Positions 14,298 to 21,138 of a stretch of 26,305 bases of DNA are shown here, in pieces. Origin of the DNA: JACQHM01 sp964535215. GTDB lineage: Bacteria; Methylomirabilota; Methylomirabilia; Methylomirabilales; JACQHM01. The notes under the pieces are model-generated. The model was not told the DNA's origin and did no database searches. It was given only the letters and a program-made list of their open reading frames with translations. The stretch covers positions 1 through 26,305 of the forward strand of contig CAZHST010000039.1 in NCBI GenBank assembly GCA_964535215.1, read 5' to 3'. Made by a program: the position numbers and the translations under genes. Numbering within the stretch: position 1 is the first letter of the stretch; each line of letters opens with the position of its first letter.

Positions 14298-15575
14298 ATG
14301 GGCAAGGGGCAGGTAACAGGTCCCTGGCAAAAGCTCCTGGCCCTCTGGCCGCTGGAGAGGGTAGACCTTTACTTCCTCTTCCTCCGCCTCCTCACCATTT
14401 TGGGTGGCCTCCTCTGGCTCCTCTTCGTCCCTGAAGACCCTCTCCATCGAACGGTTCTGTCCTGGCTCTTTGTTGGGTACGTCGTGTATAGCATGACCCT
14501 GTACACCGGCATCCTCTCCTGGCCCCGGTGGGTGAAGCGCCTCTATCTGACGGCCATGGTCATTGACCTGGGCTTTATCTTCGCCCTCATCCTCTTCGTC
14601 GGACGGCTTCGCGGGAGCTTCTTCATCGCCTTCTACCTCCTGGTGGCCATTCACGCCTTCTACTTCGGCCTCCCCGTCGGCCTCATAGCGGCCCTGGCCT
14701 CCTCCGGCCTCTACGGGGTCCTGTACCTCTCCCTCCATGGCCCGGCCATCATCCCTGTCCAGGATTTCCTCCTCCGGCTCTCCTTCCTCTTCCTGATCGC
14801 TGTTTCGTTAGGACTGCTGGCGGGGCGTGAGCGGAGGGATCGGGAGAAGATCCAGGGGTTGAACCGGCAGCTCCACCACAGGAACCTGATCCTCGAGCAG
14901 GTGTATCACTACCTCTCCATCGGGAAGCTCATCGGCCGGATCGCCCACAACGTGAACAACCCGGCGGGGATCGTGATGCTCAAGGCCGCGCTGCTCGTTC
15001 AGGAGGCGAAGGAGCTGAAGCTCCCCGATGAGTTTATCAAGGGCCTGGAGGTGATCCTGATGCATGTCCACCGGATCACCTGGGTGATCCGGCTCCTCCT
15101 CCCCTTTTCGGGTCGGGGCGATTTCCGGCTAAGGCCCCTGGACCTCAACGACATCGTCCAGGAGGCCCTCCTCCTCCTGGAGGACGAGTTCCGGGAACGG
15201 AAGGTGGTGGTCAGGACAGACCTGGACGGCAACCACCCCATCTTGGGCGACGATCAGAGCCTCCGGGAGGTCCTCCTGAACCTCCTGTCCAACGCCCTGG
15301 ATGCCCTCCCCAACGGGGGGACGATCGAGGTGCTCACCCGGGAGGAAGAGGGGATGGTGAAGTGTGTCATCGCCGACAACGGGGTCGGGATCCCGGCCGA
15401 GGATCTGGAGCGGATCTTCGATCCCTTCTTCACCACGAAGGGGAACAACGGGATCGGGTTGGGACTCTCCATCACCTTGGGGATCATGAAACGGCACAAC
15501 GGCCTCATCTCGGTCCAAAGCGAGCCAGGGAAAGGAACAGCGTTCACCCTTTCTTTCCCCAGGTATAGCGAGTAA
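14298..15575 (+). CDS. Six-TM sensor histidine kinase with an atypical H-box (HK3)
   Basis: A 425-residue kinase. About six hydrophobic segments (roughly 25-43, 53-74, 82-102, 107-127, 129-147, 157-175) form a membrane sensor like that of HK1 (6173-7576). The H-box is GRIAHNVNNP: the phospho-acceptor H217 is kept but the usual next residue Glu is Asn (N218). That Glu is the base in phosphotransfer and the first residue of the phosphatase ExxN motif, so kinase/phosphatase balance may be altered. N-box (NLLSNALDA), G1 (DNGVGIPAE), F-box (FDPFFTTK) and G2 (GIGLGLS) are present. It starts two bases after HK2 stops and is followed 18 bases later by the response regulator. HK2 and HK3 may work as a pair. 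Confidence 0.93.
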   Translation: MGKGQVTGPWQKLLALWPLERVDLYFLFLRLLTILGGLLWLLFVPEDPLHRTVLSWLFVGYVVYSMTLYTGILSWPRWVKRLYLTAMVIDLGFIFALILFVGRLRGSFFIAFYLLVAIHAFYFGLPVGLIAALASSGLYGVLYLSLHGPAIIPVQDFLLRLSFLFLIAVSLGLLAGRERRDREKIQGLNRQLHHRNLILEQVYHYLSIGKLIGRIAHNVNNPAGIVMLKAALLVQEAKELKLPDEFIKGLEVILMHVHRITWVIRLLLPFSGRGDFRLRPLDLNDIVQEALLLLEDEFRERKVVVRTDLDGNHPILGDDQSLREVLLNLLSNALDALPNGGTIEVLTREEEGMVKCVIADNGVGIPAEDLERIFDPFFTTKGNNGIGLGLSITLGIMKRHNGLISVQSEPGKGTAFTLSFPRYSE

Positions 15576-15592
15576 GGAGGGTTCGAGGCAGG

Positions 15593-16951
15593 ATGGCGGA
15601 TCGGAAAGCCAAGGTTTTAATCCTGGATGATGAGCCGGACATGGTTGAGAACCTGGAGCGGGTTCTCCACCGGGCCGGGTACCAGTGCGTGGGGCTGACC
15701 GACAGCACGACGGCCCTCACGAGGATCGAGGAGGAGCAGCCCGACCTCGTGGTGACCGACTTACGCATGCCCGGGATAGACGGCATGGCGCTCCTGGAGC
15801 AGGTTCGGGCGAGAGGGTGGAGCATCCCCGTCATCATGATCACCGGCTACGCCACCATTGATGCGGCCGTCGAGGCTATGAAGAAGGGGGCCAGCGATTT
15901 CCTGGCCAAGCCGTTTCCCCCCAACGAGTTGATCCTCAGGATCGAAAGAACCCTGGAGCACGTCCGGGTCCTGGAGGAGAATCGGGACCTCCGGCAGAGG
16001 CTCCAGAGCGGTCCCCAAACCGTGACCCTCGTGGGCCAAAGCCCTCTCATACGGGGGGTCCTCGAGATCATCGAGAAGATCAGCGGGACGGACAGCCGGG
16101 TCCTGATTACCGGGGAGAGCGGGACGGGGAAGGAGCTGGTGGCCCGGGCCATCCACGAGAGGAGCCCGCGAAGGGAGAAGAGCTTCTTCGCCATCAACTG
16201 CGTCGCCCTGACCGAGACCCTCCTGGAAAGCGAGCTGTTCGGCCATAAGCGGGGGGCCTTCACCGGGGCCATCGCCACCAAAAAGGGGATCTTCGAGCTG
16301 GCCGACGGCGGGACCCTCTTCCTGGATGAGATCGGTGACACCGGCCCCTCGTTCCAGGCCAAGCTCCTCCGGGTGCTGGAGGAAGGGGAGATCAAGCGGG
16401 TCGGGGGGACAAGGCCGATCCGGGTTGATGTGAGGGTCATCGCCTCGACCAACCGGGACTTGAGGAAGGCCATCGCCAAGGGGGCCTTCCGGGAGGACCT
16501 CTTCTACCGGTTGAGCGTTGTTTCGATCCATCTCCCGCCGTTACGGGAACGGAAGGAGGACATTCCGCTCCTCGTCCAGCACTTCCTCCAGAAGCACTCC
16601 TTGAAGCTGAAGAAAAGGGTCAAGACGGTGAGCCCGAAGGCCATGGACCTGTTGATGCGGTACCCCTGGCCGGGAAACGTCCGGGAGCTGGAGAACGCCC
16701 TGGAGCGGGCGGTGATCATGGCCTCAGGGGAGGAGATCCAGGTTGAGGACCTCCCCCTCACCCTGCCGGAGGAGGGCGGGAGGGGCCTGAAGGGGGGGAC
16801 GCTGGAGGAGCTGGAGAAGGAGCTGATCAGGAGGACACTAGAGGAGTGCGGCTGGAACAAAACGATGGCGGCCAGGAAACTGGGGATCGGGCGGCGCACC
16901 CTCTATGAGAAGGCGGCCCGCTACGGCATCCCCCTGGGTCCTAATGGGTGA
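15593..16951 (+). CDS. NtrC-family sigma-54-dependent response regulator (RR2)
   Basis: A 452-residue activator. Receiver domain: D12/D13, phospho-acceptor D56, K106. AAA+ domain: Walker A GESGTGKE (174-181), GAFTGA (221-226), FLDEIGD, then the WPGNVRELENALERAV region. The C-terminal Fis-type HTH includes WNKTMAARKLGIGRRTLYEKA. All parts for sigma-54 activation are intact. It is similar in architecture to RR1 but the recognition helix differs, so the two probably bind different sites. It follows HK2/HK3 in the same operon and precedes genes behind a sigma-54 promoter at 18221, a natural target. Confidence 0.96.
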   Translation: MADRKAKVLILDDEPDMVENLERVLHRAGYQCVGLTDSTTALTRIEEEQPDLVVTDLRMPGIDGMALLEQVRARGWSIPVIMITGYATIDAAVEAMKKGASDFLAKPFPPNELILRIERTLEHVRVLEENRDLRQRLQSGPQTVTLVGQSPLIRGVLEIIEKISGTDSRVLITGESGTGKELVARAIHERSPRREKSFFAINCVALTETLLESELFGHKRGAFTGAIATKKGIFELADGGTLFLDEIGDTGPSFQAKLLRVLEEGEIKRVGGTRPIRVDVRVIASTNRDLRKAIAKGAFREDLFYRLSVVSIHLPPLRERKEDIPLLVQHFLQKHSLKLKKRVKTVSPKAMDLLMRYPWPGNVRELENALERAVIMASGEEIQVEDLPLTLPEEGGRGLKGGTLEELEKELIRRTLEECGWNKTMAARKLGIGRRTLYEKAARYGIPLGPNG

Positions 16952-16974
16952 GCCCGGAAGGAGGTGGAAGACCC

Positions 16975-18027
16975 ATGAAACGGAAGGAGGAGATGAAGGG
17001 TGTTGTCCAGGGACTCCTCCTCATCGCCCTGCTGATCGTGGCCGGTTGTGCCACGGCGCCCAAGGAACAGATCAGCGAGATCGTCTGGCCCCTTCCTCCC
17101 GAGGAGCCCAGGATCAAGTACCTCCGCGCCTTCTGCTGCTCCGATGACTTCGGGAAGAGGGGAACGGCGGCCCTCCTGGAAGCCCTCTTCGGGACCACCG
17201 GGAGCTTAAGGATGTCCAAGCCCTACGGCATCACCACCGATCAAGAGGGGAGGGTCTACGTGACCGACACCGGCCTTCGGGCCGTCTGGGTCTTCGATGA
17301 GAAGGTGAAGAAGATCTCCTTCGTGGGGGTGGGGATGCTCAGGACGCCTATCGGGGTGGCGGTGGACCCCAAAGGAAAAATCTTCGTCTCGGACGCCCGG
17401 GCCCAGCGGGTCTATGCCTTTGATCAAAACGGGAAGCTCATGATGGCCCTCGGCCAGAAGGATGACCTGGGGAACCCCAGCGGGCTGGCCATTGACCCTG
17501 CCAAAAACCGCCTCTACGTCGCCAACGCCAAGCTCCACAAGATCAAGGTCTATGACACAAACGACGGCAGGTTCCTCTTCGAGTTTGGCGAGCGGGGCCC
17601 TGAGGAGGGGCAGTTCAACTTCCCGACGAACCTCGCCATCCGGCACGGGAAGCTCTACGTCACCGACACCGGGAACTTCCGGGTCCAGGTCTTCGACTTG
17701 GATGGGAAGTTCCTGAAGGCCTTCGGCCAAGTCGGGGACGCCTTCGGCCAGTTTGCCCGCCCGAAGGGGATCGGCGTGGATAGCGAAGGCCATATCTACG
17801 TCGCGGATGCGGCCTTCGACAACTTCCAGATCTTTGACGAAGAGGGCCGTCTCCTTCTCTTCGTGGGGTCCAAAGGGACAGGCCCTGGCTTCTTCTGGAT
17901 CCCCGCTGGGCTCCATGTGGATGAGGAGGACCGGATCTACGTGGCGGATCAGTATAATCACCGGGTCCAGGTCTTCCAGTACCTGGGTGAGAAGCACAAA
18001 GCCAGGGTCGCCAAAGAGAAACGCTAG
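16975..18027 (+). CDS. NHL-repeat six-bladed beta-propeller lipoprotein (NHL1)
   Basis: A 350-residue protein. ATG 16975 was preferred over GTG 16948, which overlaps the RR2 stop, because GGAGGT lies upstream and a signal peptide follows. The lipobox is VAGC with C25 as the lipidated residue. A conserved opener, WPLPPEEPRIKYLR (about 43-56), leads into about six NHL-type repeats, each with a YVTDTG- or YVADA-like strand and an RVQVF-like strand (for example VTDTGNFRVQVF). Such propeller lipoproteins are often encoded beside multihaem cytochromes; they are thought to act as structural or docking parts, and their biochemical role is not established. It ends the hemA-kinase operon and is homologous to the protein at 23101-24180. 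Confidence 0.92.
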   Translation: MKRKEEMKGVVQGLLLIALLIVAGCATAPKEQISEIVWPLPPEEPRIKYLRAFCCSDDFGKRGTAALLEALFGTTGSLRMSKPYGITTDQEGRVYVTDTGLRAVWVFDEKVKKISFVGVGMLRTPIGVAVDPKGKIFVSDARAQRVYAFDQNGKLMMALGQKDDLGNPSGLAIDPAKNRLYVANAKLHKIKVYDTNDGRFLFEFGERGPEEGQFNFPTNLAIRHGKLYVTDTGNFRVQVFDLDGKFLKAFGQVGDAFGQFARPKGIGVDSEGHIYVADAAFDNFQIFDEEGRLLLFVGSKGTGPGFFWIPAGLHVDEEDRIYVADQYNHRVQVFQYLGEKHKARVAKEKR

Positions 18028-18042
18028 CGATATGGGCCGGAT

Positions 18043-18057
18043 CCGCACGCTGTGCGG
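18043..18057. repeat. Short hairpin after NHL1
   Basis: CCGCAC-GCT-GTGCGG is a perfect six-base stem just after the NHL1 stop codon. It has no U-run but is followed by a C/T-rich stretch (18085-18113), so it could protect the 3' end or work with Rho. It is not a classical intrinsic terminator. Confidence 0.4.
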
Positions 18058-18138
18058 AAAGGGAACGCCAAAAACCCTTGAAACCTTTCTTTTCCCTCCT
18101 CTTTCCCCCTCTTAAAAGCCCTCCGTTCCCGTAACCGG

Positions 18139-18220
18139 CCTGCCTGTGCGTTGCACGCAGACAGGTCTTCCCCCTCCCTGCCTGTCCCTGCCTGTGGCAG
18201 GCCTGTCTGCTACAGGCAGG
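18139..18220. repeat. CCTGCCTGT repeat array with strong hairpin, upstream of the third sigma-54 promoter
   Basis: CCTGCCTGT occurs directly at 18139-18147, 18177-18185 and 18187-18195, and inverted (ACAGGCAGG) at 18212-18220. The last pair forms a hairpin: nine pairs, a G-T pair, then GCAG/CTGC around a six-base loop. A smaller dyad TGCGT-TGC-ACGCA is at 18147-18159. The array ends directly before the -24 element at 18223, so it may be the activator binding region. Similar palindromic patches also occur as dispersed repeats in many genomes, so a non-regulatory origin is possible. Confidence 0.6.
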
Positions 18221-18237
18221 TTGGCAAGGGATTTGCT
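18221..18237 (+). promoter_or_regulatory. Sigma-54 (-24/-12) promoter of the tetrahaem cytochrome gene
   Basis: TTGGCAAGGGATTTGCT has GG (18223-18224) and GC (18235-18236) exactly ten bases apart and matches the TGGCA and TTGC cores. Transcription should start near 18248, about 60 bases before ATG 18309. Together with the RR2 gene immediately upstream this suggests local control by an NtrC-type activator. Confidence 0.75.
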
Positions 18238-18308
18238 CATCCTGAGGGTCGGGAGGCCCGAGCAGCCTCTAGAAGGTCACTCTGGATCGGAAAGGAGGTG
18301 AATCGAGG

Positions 18309-19109
18309 ATGAAGATCCGAAAGATGATGGTAGTGATTGGCCTGGCCCTTGTTGGGCTTACGGCCCTGGTCTTGGCCGTCCAGGCGGCGGGGATCCAGGA
18401 CACAAGGCACAATCTGTCCAGCTCCCAGACCGCAACGGGGTTCATCAGGACGACGGGAACGACGGAGATCTGCGTCTTCTGCCATACCCCCCACGGTGCG
18501 GACACGAGCATCGAGGCCCCCCTGTGGAACCGGGCTGTCACTACAAGCGGCTACACCCCTTATTCGAGCCCGAGCCTGGATGCCACGGTCGGGCAGCCCA
18601 CCGGGGCGTCCGTCGCCTGCTTAAGCTGCCACGCCGGGGATATCGCCTTTGACGCGTTAAGGAACCTGCCCGGCTCCGGGGGGTTCACATCAAGCCCGAG
18701 CAAAGAGGGGGTGACAAGCTGGACCTTTGAGCGGGTCAATATAGGGCCCCTCTCGGGGAAGAAGATGCCTGCGACGGACGAGACCGGAGGGGAGAACGTC
18801 CGCCTCCTTGGCCTGGACCTCTCGAACGACCACCCGATCTCGATGCTGTACAGCGCCGCCAAAAGCCCCAGCTCGTCCAGCGGGACCAATGACCATGCGA
18901 CCGGCTTTAAAGATCCACCCGGCGGGATCAGCACGACGGGGGATAGCTACTTTGACAATGGCTTGAAGCTCTCCAAGGGCTACGTCCAGTGCACGTCCTG
19001 CCACGACCCGCACCGGTCGGATAACCCCACGTTCCTCCGGATCAACAACGGCGGCCAGGGGAACGCCGGGAGCGCCGTCTGCTTGACCTGCCACAACAAG
19101 GACGGCTAA
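18309..19109 (+). CDS. Tetrahaem c-type cytochrome (MHC1)
   Basis: A 266-residue exported protein with a signal peptide (about 8-27, ending VQAA). Four CXXCH motifs start at C55, C104, C228 and C258. The N-terminal part has RHNLS, EICVFCHTPHG, PLWNR and YTPYSSPSL, a pattern repeated in the large cytochrome at 24185-26254, where 2 of its hemes lie in a matching domain. Distal His for bis-His ligation are available (H34, H62, H174, H235), although exact ligands cannot be assigned. It likely carries electrons in the periplasm or at the outer membrane. AGGAGGTGA precedes the ATG. It has its own sigma-54 promoter and an intrinsic terminator directly after it. Confidence 0.93.
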   Translation: MKIRKMMVVIGLALVGLTALVLAVQAAGIQDTRHNLSSSQTATGFIRTTGTTEICVFCHTPHGADTSIEAPLWNRAVTTSGYTPYSSPSLDATVGQPTGASVACLSCHAGDIAFDALRNLPGSGGFTSSPSKEGVTSWTFERVNIGPLSGKKMPATDETGGENVRLLGLDLSNDHPISMLYSAAKSPSSSSGTNDHATGFKDPPGGISTTGDSYFDNGLKLSKGYVQCTSCHDPHRSDNPTFLRINNGGQGNAGSAVCLTCHNKDG

Positions 19110-19121
19110 CCTGGCGGGCTC

Positions 19122-19150
19122 AAGGGGGAGGGCATCCCTCCCCCTTTTTT
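19122..19150 (+). terminator. Intrinsic terminator after the tetrahaem cytochrome
   Basis: A perfect 11-base stem (AAGGGGGAGGG paired with CCCTCCCCCTT) around a three-base loop is followed by a T-run ending at 19150. It lies 13 bases after the cytochrome stop and 32 bases before the next start. Downstream genes must rely on read-through or on a promoter inside this gap, where none is visible. Confidence 0.9.
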
Positions 19151-19182
19151 GTCCGGGGAAGATTTCATTCATTTGAGCCCAT

Positions 19183-21138
19183 ATGGGGGAAAGGATTCAG
19201 GGGGAAAGAGGCGAAGTCCTCTTCCTGGCCTATCTCCGGTCGGAGGGGGGAGGCCTCTCCCCCCGCCGGAAGAAGGAGATTCACCTTGACCTCATCCTTC
19301 CTGAAGACGACGAGCTCCTGGCCGAGCAAGGACTGGCCGCCCTCCGCCGGGCCAGGATCCTCCGGCTCTGTCGCCAGGCCGCCGAACAGGGGACAGTCCT
19401 CACCTACGACGATCTCGTCCACCTCCTCTCGACGAGCTTCAGCACCCTGAAGCGGGACGTCAGGGCGTTGGAGCGGGAGGGGCTCCCGGTCCCCCTGTAC
19501 CGGCGGAGGGGGAGGAGGCCGGGAACCCGCCTCCCTCTCCTTCTCTTCACGCTCCTCTCTTTGTCAAGGCCGGGGGAGGCCCAGGTCTCTTCCGTTTTCG
19601 GGAGCGTGAGCCTTGACTACCAGTATGAGGCCGAGGAATCTCAAGGGACGAGCACGAGCAGGCAGGCCTTCCACCACCTGTACAACCTGGGGGTGGATGG
19701 AAAGATCCTCGATCCCCGCCTGGCAACCTTCTCCCTCTCCGGGACCTTCGGCTCCACCTTCTTGACCGGGGAGGACACGAGGGCCCTTGCCTTTGCCGGG
19801 AGCCTCTCCCTCCTCCAGGGGAAGCCCTACGCCCTCACCCTTCGGCACTCCCAGTCCTTTGCCATGAACACCACGGAGACCGACATCACCTCCTCCGGGG
19901 CGAACCTGAGGCTAACATATCCGAATCTCCCAAAGCTCTTTCTGGACTTTGATCGGCTGAAGGTGGAGACCCGGGGGAAAAGCCCCTCCGAGTTGACCTT
20001 CACCACGGGGACCGCCCGCTTCTCCCATCGTTTCCAGAAGGCGACCCTCGAAGGGGAGTTCGGCATGCAGCACTTTGAAGATGGGATCAGGGGCACCTCA
20101 AAAGACCGCTACTTCGCCCGGGCAAGCCACGGGATCACCTTAAGCCCGGCCACCTCCTTCCGGGTTGTCGCCGATGGCTTCTCCCAGGAGGATCAGGCCA
20201 CCATCGGCTCCTCCTTCTCCCTGGTCAACCGCCCCGATCCCACCCTCAGCCGGAGCGTCAGCCTGGGGTACCGGGTGAGGAGGTCCGGCGACCAGACCGT
20301 CCACTCGATGGATGTAAGCGGGTCCCTCTCCAAATCCTTTACCCTTTTCCCCTGGCTCTCCGCCAACGCCTCCACCTCCGCCTCCACCTCGGGGATCCTC
20401 GCCGGCCCGGGGGGAATCGGCCTGAGCTGGAGCGGGGGAGGAAGTGTGGTCATCTCGTATCTTCAGCCCGTCCTGATCTTAGCCGACTACAGCCTCGGCC
20501 TCTCTTATCAAGAGGGGCAGGAAGACCCGTTCGGGATGACCCATCAGGTCCACCTCGGTCTCATGAGCCGGACCTTGGAGCCTTTCCGGCTCTTCGGGGA
20601 CTACTTCCTCACCCTCCAGGAGGCCTCGGCCGACAGTACCCGCCACTTCATTACCCTGAAGGGTGAGGCCCCCCTGACCCCGAACCTTTTCCTCCGGTCC
20701 TTCGCCGACTTCTTAAGCGAAGCCTCCCGTTCGCCCGGCCCCCCGCCCACAAGCTCCGAGCAGCAGATCATGACGGCGGGGGCCGGCGCCTCCTACCGCC
20801 CCTTCTTTAACCTCTCCCTGGACTTCTCAGGGAGCCTCCAGCGGACGGAGACCCTGACCACCTCCACGACCACCCTCCAGGCGAACACCGGCTTGAGCTA
20901 CCTTGTCCCGATCTTCGGGAGGCCGACCCTGAGCGTCAACGGCCTGTGGGAGCGCTCCAGTCAGGACGATCGGACCCGCTTTGAGGTCAGGAGCCGGTTG
21001 AATTATCTCTTCGGACAGGTGACCCTCACCCTGGAGCATCGGTTTGAGGTGAGGGAGACCCTGGGAGCCCCGGCCCAGGTGAACTCGATCTTCATCAGCC
21101 TGATCAGGCCCTTCAGGATTGGCCGAGGAGGGAGATGA
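19183..21138 (+). CDS. DUF1670-like HTH domain fused to a porin-like beta-barrel domain
   Basis: A 651-residue protein in one clean frame. Residues 1-105 resemble DUF1670/HTH proteins (GGGLSPRRKKEI, GLAALRRARILRLCRQA, EQGTVLTYDDLVHLLSTS, FSTLKRDVRALEREG). Residues 106-134 look like an internal signal peptide: arginine-rich, then LPLLLFTLLSLS, then GEA-Q. The rest alternates polar and hydrophobic residues in many short strands, as in outer-membrane barrels (for example SLGYRVRRSG, LFLDFDRLKVETRG). No ATG or GTG start is available at the junction; weak TTG (residue 96) or CTG starts exist. An in-frame TGA nine bases upstream fixes ATG 19183 as the first start, with only a poor ribosome site. 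It may be a real fusion, or two products from one frame. Its place beside multihaem cytochromes suggests the barrel of an electron conduit. Confidence 0.8.
   Translation: MGERIQGERGEVLFLAYLRSEGGGLSPRRKKEIHLDLILPEDDELLAEQGLAALRRARILRLCRQAAEQGTVLTYDDLVHLLSTSFSTLKRDVRALEREGLPVPLYRRRGRRPGTRLPLLLFTLLSLSRPGEAQVSSVFGSVSLDYQYEAEESQGTSTSRQAFHHLYNLGVDGKILDPRLATFSLSGTFGSTFLTGEDTRALAFAGSLSLLQGKPYALTLRHSQSFAMNTTETDITSSGANLRLTYPNLPKLFLDFDRLKVETRGKSPSELTFTTGTARFSHRFQKATLEGEFGMQHFEDGIRGTSKDRYFARASHGITLSPATSFRVVADGFSQEDQATIGSSFSLVNRPDPTLSRSVSLGYRVRRSGDQTVHSMDVSGSLSKSFTLFPWLSANASTSASTSGILAGPGGIGLSWSGGGSVVISYLQPVLILADYSLGLSYQEGQEDPFGMTHQVHLGLMSRTLEPFRLFGDYFLTLQEASADSTRHFITLKGEAPLTPNLFLRSFADFLSEASRSPGPPPTSSEQQIMTAGAGASYRPFFNLSLDFSGSLQRTETLTTSTTTLQANTGLSYLVPIFGRPTLSVNGLWERSSQDDRTRFEVRSRLNYLFGQVTLTLEHRFEVRETLGAPAQVNSIFISLIRPFRIGRGGR

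Noticed and set aside
18139..18220. Possible CRISPR array
   Set aside because: Repeats are only 9 bases, unevenly spaced and partly inverted, with no spacers of regular length and no cas genes.
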